Part shown: positions 1-12,454 of the stretch, in pieces
How positions within the stretch are numbered: the stretch's first letter is position 1
Layout: each line of letters begins with the position of its first letter
Origin: Oidiodendron maius Zn
Lineage: Eukaryota; Ascomycota; Leotiomycetes; Myxotrichaceae
Direction of reading: 5' to 3'
Length of the DNA stretch: 64,000 nucleotides
NCBI GenBank assembly: GCA_000827325.1
Contig: KN832876.1
Coordinates: 434,001 to 498,000 of the forward strand
Notes under the pieces: model-generated
The model's input: the letters and a program-made list of their open reading frames with translations, nothing else
What the model was told of the DNA's origin: nothing
Database searches by the model: none
Position numbers and translations under genes: made by a program

Positions 1-76
1 ATATTCATACGTCTAGCCTATCTACTATTACAATCCAGAGCACCATGAGACATCGTACACAAATGCGCAGAACACA

Positions 77-1848
77 TCAGCTCGTCGCCGGGAGACCCAG
101 CTTACTGTTGGCCTTCCTCGTCATGACTTTTGTAATAGCGTGTCTGATCGTGATGCCCGCCTTCTCGATTTCCTTCTTCGAGAGACCGGTGGTGATGCAC
201 ACTTTAAGCGCGGGCTGGAACTTCCACCCTTCGTCCTTGCCATTGCTGTTGGGGCCAGTAGGCATGCCTTTGAGACGGGTGATGAGAACGCCGTTGGCGA
301 GAGTCTGAGGATGTTAGAGACAGGTAAACATTTGTAGATGTGAAGGAGGTGGGGATTACCTCGTCAACGCAATCCTGCAGGATGCGCTCCTGCTCGTCGT
401 GGCTCAAACGCCGCGAGTTGATGACTTCGGGCCTGAGCACGAGGAGCATGACTGGATTCTCGGGGTAGCTCGTGCAGTAAACCCAATCGCTCCGGGGATC
501 CAGTTGGGCTCGCATCGCCCTGATATTTTCTCGGCTCTGGACAAGAATATCGGGGTTGCTCTGGAGCATGCTGATAGTTTCGCTCGCGGTGGTAGCCAAC
601 ATAGCAGGTAAAGCGGCAGAGAAAGTGTATGATGCAGCTGAAATGCGCTGGTGTTCGACTACGTCGGTAGAACCTGCGCAGAAGCCACCGCCAGCACAAA
701 GAGGACCAGCGAGAGATCCGATAAGCATCTCAACTTGCGAAGCATCAACATTTTGGGCTTCCGTGAGACCCCGACCCGTTCTCCCGAGAACTCCGAATGA
801 CCAGGTTTCATCGAGCATGAGGCGGAACTTATATCGGTGCTTGAGTTCCACCTAGCCATGCGTTAGATTAGGTATATGAGTCAGATGGTATACTGACAAG
901 TTTTGGCAAGTCCACACAATCTCCAACCGCTTCAGAAAGGCCCTCTGTGACAATGAATCTTCTCGTCAATGGCTTTTTAGCCCCGTCCTTGACAACCTTC
1001 TGCAGAACCCGCTCCAAGTCCTCCATATCGTTGTGCTCGAAGTACTTAATGGTGCTTCTGCTGATTTGGAGGCCCTTTCGAATGGCGTAGTTGACAGCTC
1101 TGTCCGCGACAATTATGTCCCCCCTCTTGCAGAACGCCGGGATCACGCTGGAGATGGTGGAGAATGCTTGGGCATAGACGATGCAACCTTCGGTCCCTAG
1201 GTAAGAGGCGATATCTGCTTCCGTCTTCATGTGCACGTCCTGGGTACCGTAAAACTGGGGAGGGCCACATGGTCCCACGCCGTAGGTGCGTAGGGTTTGG
1301 ATTGCCTTCTCTTTGATATGGTCATTGCCAACGAAGTTGTAAAAGTTGTAGGATGCTAAATTGGTGACCGTCCGGCCATTGGAAAGTTTGGACTTCGGGC
1401 CTGTAGGTCTGGGACAGTCAGCTCAAGGAATAGGAGGGATTATTGATTCAGCATTTACCCAACAATGACGGGCAATTTCTCGGCCTCCACCTCCTCAAAG
1501 GAAGTCCGCGGCGCCACAAGAGGCTCAGGAGTCCACTCATCGACAAGGTCGTCAATCTCCTGTTGTCTTCATCAGCGATCCCCCTCGCCTTTGCACGGAA
1601 GGGTAGGATTTGCGTACGTCCTCAGTTAGAGTCACGAAGTTTCCACTGTGAGTCGCATATGAGGGTGCAAGAAGGTAGCGGATGAAGAAGATCACCAGGA
1701 TCAACTCAATGGCCGAGCGGACGGGGTCGTTCTGATAACTCGACTGGATATATCGGACGAGCATGGCGGAGCCCGGGACCTTCTGGAAGGTGTGATTGAT
1801 CTCATTGATAGAGTCCAGCACAAATCGCTGGGCATCTTGGAACTCCAT
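77..1848 (-). CDS. lcb1: Serine palmitoyltransferase subunit 1 (Lcb1)
   Basis: This subunit of the ER heterodimer condenses serine with palmitoyl-CoA, the first step of sphingolipid synthesis. Five exons (1848-1618, 1559-1459, 1408-898, 851-360, 304-77) give 520 aa, the usual family length, with all junctions in frame. An N-terminal membrane segment lies near residues 42-60. The PLP-dependent alpha-oxoamine synthase fold follows, with the recognisable stretches [29 protein letters not shown] and [16 protein letters not shown]. In this family the catalytic PLP lysine is in Lcb2, so Lcb1 acts as the partner subunit. I chose the ATG at MEFQDAQRF because the family starts there. The open frame runs upstream to 2007, but a likely leader intron (GTACGC donor near 1908, CGAAG acceptor about 6 nt before the ATG) explains that. 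The gene lies head-to-tail behind fks1. Identity is near certain. Confidence 0.95.
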
Positions 1849-2407
1849 CTCGTCTTCGAGTAGTGGAGAGCGAGGAAACGTTAATTGTGAAGAGGATGAA
1901 GGCGTACCTTGTTGAGTAATGGTCACTCTGGGCTGCGTCCCTGATAATTTACCCGTCAAGTTACGCGTATGACAGGATGAGGGCACGTGACCCCACCACA
2001 CAGCCAAGGCTACAACGACGGAAAAGGGGCTACTGTTTCATTTATGGCATTGGTCTCCTGAAATAAGACAGCAGACAAAGACCCACTTAACGATCATAAG
2101 GAACGATTTTTAAATGCGCGTAGAATTGTTATTATGGTTAGCCTGTACTACACTACAGCCCTTTATCCAGCTGCGACTGCTTTAAAGGCCTGGAATCCAG
2201 GACAGATATGTGGTTCGATACAAAGGCAAGCAACGGGAGAAAAGGAAATCATATGTCTAAGCTGTGTCCCATGCAAACACCAAAGCAATTATTGTAGAAG
2301 CCTGCCGTGCACAACCGCGGTTACCCAGTGGACCCAAAAAATTCACCCCCATTGTATCACCCCTAAGTATCTATATTACAGCCTGGCTGTTTAATACATC
2401 GTCGAGT
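1849..2407. other. Intergenic: lcb1 leader and fks1 3' flank
   Basis: This 559-base stretch lies between the lcb1 start and the fks1 stop, both on the minus strand. It should hold the lcb1 promoter and 5' UTR, including the probable leader intron just upstream of the ATG, and the fks1 3' UTR. I see no convincing gene; the short plus-strand frames at 2134-2473 resemble no known protein. Confidence 0.6.
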
Positions 2408-5400
2408 CTAGAACAGCCTAACCTTGTTGAGGCTTGCAGTGTTCGTGGCGGAGGCTGCGGCACCGCTGCTTAGCGCTCCAGTTCCAGTCTCGGTAAAGTT
2501 TCTCGTATCATTGTTGTTCTGGTTGATAGGTTGGAAGAGCTGCATTGGGATTTTACTCTCCAGGCTGGGGGTGAGAATCTTCGAGCCAGCTACAATTGGT
2601 CCCACAAGGAGAGCGATGAAGAGGATAAGTAACGCGAAGTAAAGAACAGCATATCGCCACACGCGTCTCTTTCTAAGCTTGGACTGTTTCAACGAGTAGA
2701 TGGGCGGTCGGATTTGTCGACTGTTTGAATTGATTAGCAAGCCTATCAGGAAGACGTTGGTGATCTAACATACCTAGGACGGAGCCAGAACAGCATCACT
2801 GAGTGAGCCTTATCAACTTGAGGGATGATAATGACAGGAAGCATGACGAAGAGGAGAGCATGTCCAAGTGCGAAGTCGCCAGCGAACATCCCAAGCTCTG
2901 TAATCTTACAAAGGAATTCACGGGCGGGTTGCGACACGGAGTGCCAACCCATCGAGTACCATTTACCATTCCAGAAAGCAATGTTGGAGGTATCCGTCTT
3001 AAATTCTCTTGTCAAGGCCAGGCAGATAATGAGCTTGTAGACGAATCTCTGGATGGCAGTAGCAGCAATCATTCCCAGTAAGGCTTTCGTGAAGACAAAT
3101 CCTTCTAGGAAGAACATAACCTCGAAGAACACGAGGAGCATCACGACAGAGATGCCATGTGCGATTGCGGCAAGGACAGGACCGAACTTCTTGCAGCACA
3201 TGCTGAGGACGGGGCCCATGCAGCATGCCATGCCAAACATGGCTGCCAGAACACCGGCGTTGATTCCAATAGGGGCCAAGGCAACGATACCAACCCGGAT
3301 AAGCGCACTTGTCGCTTGCAGATTAGCATTTGGATCCTTTTGGTTCTGTTTAAGGACTCCAGTTTGTGCGTTGATAAACAAGTATGGAATCAGTGTGACT
3401 GCAACGATGACCAGCGGGCCAATGATCTCGCCCAGGAAAAGGTTCCCAAAGGAAGCGCGCGGTACGTCTCCAGACATTTTCGAGGATGGGTCACCAAGAG
3501 CCTTACGCTTGTAGCCAGTGATCCTGGTACGCGATAGGCGACAGTAGGCGATCCAGGATGAGGAGTGTGATCGTGAGTTGCCACGGGATAGCCATCTGAG
3601 GAAGTCGCGATAATCGATGAAGAAGTCATCCCAGGCAAACTGGTGAGGATTGTAGATATAGGGTGACGTGCACATAGCTAAAAGGGTGATCCAGAAATAA
3701 AGAAGAGCCGGTTGCCATACTGTGAGTGTGGCAAACAGGAGCATCATGAGGGAGCGAGCGCCTAGGTAGATAGAAGGACCCGCAAACCGAGAGAAAAGCA
3801 CTCCGAATGGAATGCGAGCGGTTGCGAAACCTCTACCGGTTCCGATATACCTGGCACCTCCGAAGGACAAGTCTTGCTGAACGGAGTTTGCGTAGATCTG
3901 GCAGACGAAGACCTCGAAGAAGGGCGACAGAGAGCAGAACTGCTTTCCAAGACGAGTAGCCGCACGCCAGAATCCACGCTCGGTCAACTCCTGAACTACC
4001 AAGGGAACAAACGAGATAAAGAACACAATAAAGATAGAGATAATGCAACGGTAGACCCAATTGGTAATAGGCACGATGTTGGCGCAACCAGTTGGGAACA
4101 AGGGATCGGTGATAGGCTTATTGACGTTGTAATCGCAAATAATAGTCTGGTTTCGTAGAGCGCCGAGGTTGATCAAACAGATCATGAACATCTGGACGGA
4201 CAACATAATGAACATGTTGTTCAGATGGAAACCTGGATGAGCATAGTAGAACGACAAGAAGCGATCCAGAGGTAGCTGAGTTCCCAAGTAGTAGTATTCT
4301 CGAGAGAGCATCTGCTCACCCATACCTGTGCCAATCTTTGTAGTGAAATTCAAGATAGATCCGAAACCAAGATCACGACCCTTACCACACTGGTAGTACT
4401 CGCAGTGCTTTATGCGGCCACCACGAATGAGAGCGGTCATGCCAGCGTAGATATCCTCGTTGAGATGCAGACCTTTCTGAGCCTTCGAGACACCTCCACG
4501 AGTGGTCATGAAAATACCGTTAAGGAAATCAGGATGTCCGTAATGGAGCTTGCCACCAATTGAAGCAAGGGTACGAGCAAAGAGCGTTCCGAATGTTTGT
4601 TCCTTTCCAGCCGCAACGTCACCGAGGATACCAATATTCTCAGAGAAGACGTATTCACGAGCACCCACGATGGCGACGGGATTAGGTTGCGGGTTCTCAT
4701 AGCCGGGGGTATAGGGTGAGACATTCTCTGTAGTCATTTCTTCGAACTCGGCGAGAACACTTCGAATCTTGAGGCACTCTTCTAGGTAATTGTCCTGATT
4801 GGCATCGATGAGTTGGACGTATTCACCACGGTAGAAGATGATAGCATGATTTTGATTGTCAGACTTGCCATCACCGAGGATCGGGTTACCAGAAAGTTGG
4901 ATACGGAACTTAGGTCGACGCATGCCGTTCTCCATAATTTCAGAGTGGCCATCAATCAGTGCAGAGTACAGACGGGGCTCTTCGCCCTCCGCTAGAGGGG
5001 CTTCTTCATCCAAGTAAGCAATCTGAAGGTCGGGGTATGCGCGGAGCAAGAATTCCGTATTCTCCATCTCCTCTTTCTTGAACTTGGCATAACGCTGCAT
5101 CGACACGACGATCTTGAACTTGCGACGAGCCATGCGTTCCAACTCTCGCTCAAGCTTATCAGAGTTGCCACCAAACATCTGGACCACTTCGGGATTTTCA
5201 ACGCGGTAGAGAAGCTTAATAGCTCTGCTATAGTTCATGAATCCAGAGATAGTGCGGTAGAGAGTCTGCGAGCGGAGAGACGCCCAGATACGGGTACGGA
5301 GGGTGTACTCAGGTGCGGCGGACTTGAAGCCGATGCAGTAGAAAGGGAGGTCGTCAATCTTGCTCTTGGCGGTGTCCTTCTCGTTCTTGTCGTAGTCTCC

Positions 5401-8297
5401 ATTGAACTGCGAGGTCTCGTCGGCTAGAATCTTGGTATCTTTAACGAAGCAGTCCCACTCGTGTGGGTGCAGCTGCTTTAGGTACTCCAGGAGAGTGACG
5501 CGGGAATATGGCTCATCTTCACGAATGATTTCGCGCAGCGAAAGGAGAATCTTCTCGCTGTAGTGCGGGATCAGGACGGTGAATGTCGGCATGTTGTCAA
5601 CGGGAAGAGGCTCAGGAATTGGCGTCGAAAGGGACTGGGCGAAGAAGGAGATTCGACGTTCAGCCTCGCTCTGGCTGGGGAAGAACTCAGTTTTGAAGGA
5701 ATGATCTTCCTGAGAGACGAAGAAGGTAGGGGCTCGGAGAGTACGCTTCCCCTCTTGCTCCGAAGGCACCTGGTGGTAGAGTAGCTTTTGGACATGGTCA
5801 ATTGCAAGAAGATGCTCGCGGTACATGGATATGACGATGGCGTTCCAGATCTGAGAGATCAGGACCTTCGGCTTATACTTGATCTCCATATCGGTCGTCG
5901 CAAGAACCTTTGAGTAGATACGCTTGGGTAGACGAGAGAAGATGTTTCTCCACGGAGTCCAGATAGAGACACCAAGGTAGAAAGAGCGCGCAACGGAGTA
6001 GACAACGTTCAGGAGGATGTACCACAGGAACGTGTCGAGGAAGAAGAGGCAGAGATCAGTGAAAAACATCAAGCCGAGGAGGATCTTGGGCTGGATGTGG
6101 CAGAGGGTCGTGCCAATAATTTTATCTCCCAAGCAGTTCTCAATCTTCATATCGGCAAGGTACCGAATGGGGTCGCGGAAAGACAGAGCCAGGAAAGCCC
6201 AAGATTCAGCAAACTTAGCGGCGAAGACAACAACCCACAGACCGTAGGACATCCACATGTCGTTACCGGTTAGGCGAGGATAACTGGCAGTGAATGTCTG
6301 GCTGGCAACGTACCGTCTTGAGTTCTTGGTCAAGTAGCTTCCGAACAAGCCCCCAAGAGGCATGACAGCGAAGAAGAGGTAGGTGATCAAAGCGATGATG
6401 AACTGCACGATAGCGAGGATCATTGCAATCTTTGTATTTTGTGTGTTCTTGATGCCGAAGATGTATACGCTGGGGGCGGCATTGAGGATCAGGACGCCGA
6501 TGAGGAAGAGAAGTCTCTTAGTGAGATGCTGTGCGCCAGCCCATCTGCGAGGAACGTATGTCCACTCCACAATGGTGGCGGCGATCATGATAGAACTAGC
6601 AACTACTCCACCCAGTGCAACAGCGGACCATTGGGCAGAGTCAGGAGGGAGATTATTTTCCTCACGGCTATAATTCTTGACCAGGAGAGTCGGAGAGTTC
6701 CTGGCAGTGAAGAACCAGAAGCCGGTGATGTGGATGACCCAGATACGATTGAAGTTGACTAAGAGATGGAACCAGGAGCGGGTTTCCTTATACGTCTTGA
6801 AGAAGACCTTCTTCCAGTTCACGTCCTTAAGCTTCAGGAACCGCTCGGCCGGAGGGAGGTCAACAATCCGAGATTTGTCCTCCATGATGATGCGCTCGAT
6901 GCCCTCCGGGTACCAGAAGAGCTGGTTGCAATCATCATAACCAATGACCTTGTTGTGATCCCTCTCACGACGGACATACTTGCCATCCTGAATCTCATAG
7001 CCCTGGTCTCGGCAGTACTGATAGAGGGGTGTGATGACATTATTGAGGTAGGTAAACTCCTCTACCGGCTCGACCATATTCTGACACGCGGGTGAGTTGA
7101 GGTAGTCGTCGGCGCACTTGAAGATGAAGCAGAGACACTCTGGCATGAAGCGGACCTGGTTAGCCTCACCCCAGCAGAGGAGGTAGAGGGCGACTTGGCG
7201 GACACGGTCATGCTGAGACATCCGATTCATGCGAGTCCTCCATCTGTACTCGGCGGCTTCGAGACTGTTATCTCCTTCGAGCTGCTCGAGGGTGGCCTGT
7301 TCATTCTGCGGATCGACCTGTGCCTTCTTCTTGGCGGCTCTACGCGCTTTTCGGGTTTGGCGGTTGCCCTTGCCCAACTTCATGTTGGCAAAGCCTACGG
7401 CATCATCCAGATCCAGATGTGCAGCAAAGTACCACTTTCTGTAGTTGGCATTGTCTCCGCCAATGTAATCAGCGTGGAGGGAGAGCAGAGCTTGGTTGGG
7501 TGTCATGCGCGAGGCACGTGAATCCAGGAGCGTCATGAAGTGATCGTACATGTTACGCATGCTGTCACGCTGGAAGCCGAACTTGGCTGTAAGATCCAAG
7601 AAGATATCCTCCACCTCCTCCTTTGACAGGGGGATCTGGGCATCTGAAGTCCAGGCTGGGTAGGGCTCCCTCGAGCGTTGACCTGCAGGGAGGACATTGG
7701 TGTAGTCCACACCATAATTAGGAGTGGACGCGCCGGAAGAGCGGTTGCCGCCATAGGAGATCTGGGAGGAGGGGGGGCGATAGCCTTGGCCGCCCATCTG
7801 GCTCTCATTGTAGCTGTTGTAGCGTTCATCGCCTCGGCCATAGTAGTCCATGTCAGTGGCCCGAGCCATGTCAGATCTCATGGTGAAATCACTGAAGGTC
7901 TCCGAGCCCTCTTCAGAGTCTCCTCGGCGTCTGCCCTGCGCCGGGTATCCGGAGTGCTGACCAGCAGCATGTTGTCCTTGCTCGTAATATCCGTCATTGT
8001 AGTACTCATCTTGATAGTGGTCACCGCCCTCATAATAGCCACCCTCATGCTGGTAAGGGTTGTTTGCATCCGCATTGTAGTAACCACTATTGAATCCGTC
8101 AGTGTTCCAGGCTTGACACTTAGCCGGTGGGCGGGGACTTACGCCTCGTCGTAGTATCCATCACCACCATGGCCATGCTCATAGCTGCCATTGTGGTCAT
8201 AGTACTGGCCTTGCTCGTCCTGATAATAAGAGTCGGTGTTACCATGTTGCTGATGGCCGTAGCCATCGTCGTAATGACCCTGTTGGTGGCCCGACAT
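2408..8297 (-). CDS. fks1: Beta-1,3-glucan synthase catalytic subunit (Fks1, GT48)
   Basis: This plasma-membrane enzyme polymerises UDP-glucose into wall beta-1,3-glucan and is the echinocandin target. Three exons (8297-8143, 8086-2774, 2720-2408) give 1926 aa, close to other filamentous-fungal Fks1 proteins. The N-terminus is a Gly/Tyr/His/Gln-rich cytosolic tail (residues 1-120). The FKS1 domain 1 region, the first membrane block (about 500-760), the large cytosolic glucan-synthase domain (about 840-1340, with [12 protein letters not shown] near 1260) and the second membrane block follow. The hot-spot 1 region is FLALSFRDP starting at F683. The hot-spot 2 equivalent is NWVYRCIIS starting at N1394. 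The short last exon carries a final helix and a Ser/Thr-rich tail. The 2773-2721 intron restores the conserved [17 protein letters not shown]. The gene diverges from a GH72 gene. Confidence 0.97.
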
Positions 8298-9977
8298 GAT
8301 CGCGTTCTGGAATCTCCGGCTGCGAATACGAGGTCAGTCACGGAGATCGAAGCCCGCAGAAGGACACGAGAGAGGGTGGAGAAGCGGAAGACGCGATCTG
8401 GGAGGAGCAAGGGAGACTGCGTGACTGAATTGGACTTGGCTTGAAGGAGAGAAAGGGATGAATGGGAATTGAATCCTTCGTGACGCTGCAACACAAGAGA
8501 CAGGGGCGGGTAGAGAGCGGACTCACGATTATGGGCACATTGAAAGAGAGATGTCGCTCCTGTGGAGATCCAGCAGACCAGCAGAGGTTGCAGGCGGAGA
8601 GGTCGGGAGTAGAGTTTGTGGGTGAAGCTGTTTTGTCTTGTTCTGTTGATTATTCGTAACGATCGTGGACGGCCGACGTAACGTGAAACTGGATTCGAGG
8701 GGCAGGCAGGAACCGCGGGCAAGGTGAGACGCAAACTCAAAAAACTCAAACGAGTGTCGAATGGGAAGCAGAACCCGACCAGGCGGATGCGTGCAGGTCT
8801 TGTGAGGTTCTGTTGATTCGGGAAGGGAGAGAAGGGAGAGAGTGAAGGAGAGAGAATGTGTGGGTGGAAGGGAGAGGAGAAAAGTTGTGGTGGAGATGGT
8901 GCGAAAGGGGCGCCCGGCAGACGAGGTGTCGTGGAAAGGGGATGAGGTGGACGGAGAATGGCTGGCAGCCGCTGGGATTGGACGGAGCAGATTCAATGCA
9001 CACACAGCAGGATTTGGCGCAGAGGCGAACAGCAAGCCCGCGATCGTCTCGTTCTCTCTGCCCTCGGCCTGGCCGGATGAGAGGGATCGCTGGTCGCTGG
9101 GGCACAAGAAAACCTGGAAACACCGTTGCTGCCAGGGGGGTGTGACGCGGTATGCGTTGGGTACATTATGCTACTTCGGAACACTACGGGCGGTGGCGGC
9201 CAGAGAGAGTATCCGGAGGTATCCGCGCCTCCTTGTTGACATGTCGTATCCACACACCCAGGGGCACAACACGAGCAAGGGCGGCGCTCTGAAGAAAGAA
9301 ACCTGCCGGTCTATTCTGGGCCGCCGCCTATCGTCAGCCCTCAGCGGCCACCGACATCTGCCTTGGCCCGACGACATTTCGAGGTGGTTTGAACGTCCTG
9401 CTGCCGGGAGCTGGCAGCGTGTTTGTTGACGACGTCTTCCACTGCTATTTTTAAGCTGCTTCTGCCTCTAGCCAGGCCGGGATAAGCCAGGAACAGCCGG
9501 CGGGTCCAGAGGTGTAATCCTCGGAGCGGTGCCACACAGGGGCAGATTGAGTGCCACCCAGGAGGCAGCGCTCTTGCGTACTGCCATGCCATGCGTATTT
9601 GCGACTCGTTACAAATCATGCCAATGCATCCTCAGGGTTTGAATAATTTTCTACGCATTATTTTATGAAAGTAAGGTGCAGTACTCTTGTGCGACTAAAA
9701 GAGGCTTCTCCTCTGCTGTCGTCTGTACCTTCTCTCTCGTTCTTGCTTTCCATTTTTCGTTTACATCCTTCCCCTTCTCTAGTTGGAGACCATCGTTCCA
9801 TCTACTGTCTAATAATGGCAAGTGCGAGAAATGGCGACCCCAAATCCTCTTCCTGGTGTGGGATCTGGCCAGCCCAGTTCCGGATGATAGGATTTTACCC
9901 CAGAGGAAAGCGACCTGGTTGCGACGATCCCCTGTTCTCTATACCCTCTAATCATAGTATACCATTCAACGGTAGTT
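8298..9977. promoter_or_regulatory. Shared divergent promoter region fks1 / GH72 gene
   Basis: These 1680 bases separate two divergent beta-glucan genes and must contain both promoters and 5' UTRs. The fks1-proximal side is strongly purine-rich on the plus strand, so pyrimidine-rich on the fks1 sense strand; the strongest tract is at 8820-8884. Overlapping frames on both strands here (for example 8529-9107 and 8842-9429) are low-complexity and match no family, so I read them as non-coding. No binding site can be assigned with confidence. Confidence 0.6.
8820..8884. repeat. Polypurine (GA-rich) tract
   Basis: This run consists almost only of G and A on the plus strand, with GGGAGAG-type repeats. 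It corresponds to a CT-rich tract on the fks1 sense strand. Such tracts are common in promoters or leaders of strongly expressed fungal genes. Its role here is inferred. Confidence 0.6.
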
Positions 9978-11682
9978 ATGAAGATCCATATTGCTAGTTC
10001 GGTTACTGTCATTGCTGCCCTTGGTACTGCCCTTTTCACCAGCTTGGCTGTTGCGGATCTTTCCCCCATCGCCATAAAGGTATGCTATGCAGGACGCTCT
10101 GGTGCGGCCTGGCTAATATTTTGATGTCCACCAGGGCTCCCACTTCTTCTTCGAGAATGGCACGGAGTTTTTTATTCGCGGCGTGGCATATCAGCAGGAT
10201 GTTAACGCAGACAGCACGGGATCCCGAGTTACCACCTTCTCGGACCCTCTAGCAGACGAGGCAGGGTGCGCTCGTGATATACCCCTCCTCCAGGAATTAG
10301 GAACAAATGTCATCCGAGTGTACGCCATAGACGCAAGCTTGGACCATTCAGCTTGCATGAGGATGCTGCACGAGGCCGGGATATACCTACTTCAAGACCT
10401 GTCGAATCCTTCTTCGTCCATTGACAGAGACGAACCCGCCTGGGATACCGAGCTCTTTGCGAGCTACACTGCTGTCATTGACTCTCTTGCAAACTACACA
10501 AATGTCCTAGGCTTTTTTGCTGGGAATGAGGTTTCCAACGAAGCCAACAACACCAATGCCAGTGCATTTGTGAAGGCAGCCGTTCGTGACGTGAAGGCAT
10601 ATATAAAGGCCAAAAAATATCGCAGTATCGGTGTTGGCTATGCAACCAACGATGATGCAAGCATTCGCACCAATCTGGCTAACTATTTCAACTGCGGTGA
10701 CCCCATCGATACCATCGACTTTTGGGGGTACAATATCTACTCATGGTGTGGCAATTCCACGTATACTCTATCAGGTTATGATCAACGGACGACAGAGTTC
10801 GCAAATTTCTCCGTTCCGGCTTTCTTCGCAGAGTATGGGTGCAACGCTGTCCAGCCTCGTCAATTTACGGAGGTCGCGGCGATCTACGGGCCTAATATGA
10901 CTGATGTATGGTCTGGTGGTATTGTGTATATGTACTTTCAAGAAGCCAATGATTACGGTATATCTTCAATAGGTCTTTCCCGTACTGAATTTGAGCTCAC
11001 CGGTAATACAGGCTTGGTCTCGGTCTCAGGAAGTAGCGCGAGTAGACTCCCGGACTTCACGGCGCTATCAAATCAGCTAGCACTAGCCACTCCGATCTTG
11101 ATATCTAAGGATGATTACACCCCTTCAAACACCATTGCGCAAGTTTGTCCAGCGACTGGGGCCGATTGGGCAGCTTCAAGTAGCTTGCCACCAGCTGTCA
11201 ACTCCCAATTATGCAGCTGCCTGTTGTCCTCCCTCTCTTGCGTGGCTAGTAGTAGTTTGAGTGGCCAACAAATTGCTTCTCTGTTCAGTACCATATGTGG
11301 TATCGATCACAAAGCCTGCGACGGCATTAGTACGGACGCAACTGCTGGTATATACGGTCCGTTTTCGATGTGTAGTGCTCACATCAAACTATCTTTCGTG
11401 GTGAATCAGTACTATCTGAATCAGAACCAGGTCCCAACAGCCTGCGACTTCAAAGGGAATGCAAAGCTACAATCCCCATCGGGAAGCCCCTCTTGTTTAG
11501 CTCTACTTAGTAAAGCAGGCTTTACCATGGCTGGTCCTGTTACGACTGCAACGGTGACAGGTCATGCGAAGCAGAGTGCGTCTGGCATGGTTCTTGTTCC
11601 TCGATCGGGGGTGGGATTGTTGCAGCTTGAAGTGTCACTGACGATTGCTGGTCTTGCGGGTGTAGTACTTATTTTATTGTGA
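9978..11682 (+). CDS. gel7: GPI-anchored 1,3-beta-glucanosyltransferase (GH72 with X8/CBM43)
   Basis: This enzyme cuts beta-1,3-glucan internally and transfers the new reducing end to another chain, so it elongates or branches wall glucan outside the plasma membrane. Exons 9978-10079 and 10135-11682 give 549 aa. A signal peptide covers about residues 1-26. The GH72 domain covers about 30-335, with the acid/base Glu166 in GNEVSNE and the nucleophile Glu267 in FAEYGC, both intact. A Cys-rich X8/CBM43 module covers about 365-470, and a hydrophobic GPI-signal tail ends the protein. Several N-glycosylation sequons are present. It belongs to the GH72 group that has the X8 module. The symbol is tentative: it rests on my memory that A. 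fumigatus gel7 lies next to fks1. The family call is firm, the paralogue is not. Confidence 0.93.
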
Positions 11683-12454
11683 GCGAGTCCGTGTCTGGCT
11701 CCCTCGTGGTGATATATATACAATGCGGGGCCTGTTGGGTGGCATGAGCAAGGGTTAGGCATGAATCATGGCAAGCTTGTAAAAGCTTCACTACGGTTGA
11801 ATTCTTATGGATGCGTAGTCCAGTATAGACTCTATGATCACATTATATGGTGTTCTGGAATGGATAGGAGGACAAGGTTGATACGGTTGTTAGTATGTAT
11901 TAGGGCCTTATGTCTCCCTACAACCTATCCATTTCTGCGGATATATCATAATCTCACTCCTGGGTCATTGTGCGGCATGTTAACAACCCGGAAAGGGCAT
12001 AATGCTATGCTATTGCCTATAGGCACACGCTTTCTCGTTGCTCTCGAGGAGCGTACGCTGCTATCAAACATAAGGCCTATTCTGGTCTTTAGGTCTTCGA
12101 GATCTCTCTATATAGACGCACCAGGGTTAGCGAAATGGAGTCGAAATTAGTTTTTCCATTCATCAAGGCATATATAAGACGTATTTCGTGTCACGTGCGA
12201 CGAGGGACAAAATATTCGAGTAAATGACACTACAAAAGCTCAGGTTATTATTCTATAAGACGACACAACTTGTTTCCGGTCGCTCTTGTACCCCAGGTCC
12301 TGGATGCAGACCCTCTAGCAAAGTGGTTGCCGTGGCAACCAAGAATAATATCTCCTTAACTTCAACCTCAGCCCTGCGAATTCAACGACGCTGAAATCCA
12401 ACTTGGCAAAAATAGACTTTGGCCATAGAAAAAATCGACGGAGAGCTACCGGAG
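11683..12454. other. Intergenic region with no recognised gene
   Basis: This 772-base stretch holds the GH72 gene's 3' flank and the SprT-like gene's promoter. A 129-codon frame at 11761-12150 has no recognisable protein character. The repeated trinucleotide or palindromic patterns are too weak to call. Confidence 0.5.

Noticed and set aside
1849-2007. Upstream extension of lcb1
   Set aside because: The extra residues are not like the family N-terminus, and splice signals for a leader intron lie right before the conserved start.
3053-3537. Plus-strand frames opposite fks1
   Set aside because: They lie entirely antisense to strongly conserved glucan-synthase sequence and have no independent features.
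8529-9429. Overlapping frames on both strands in the fks1/GH72 gap
   Set aside because: They overlap one another on both strands, arise from GA/CT-rich sequence and match no family. A single-copy coding gene here would need support I cannot see.
9444-9453. CTATTTTTAA, one base away from the RlmA/Rlm1 box, in the fks1/GH72 promoter
   Set aside because: There is one mismatch in the key TAG end, and the same 10-mer occurs at about 48143 in an unrelated 3' region. Chance is enough to explain it.
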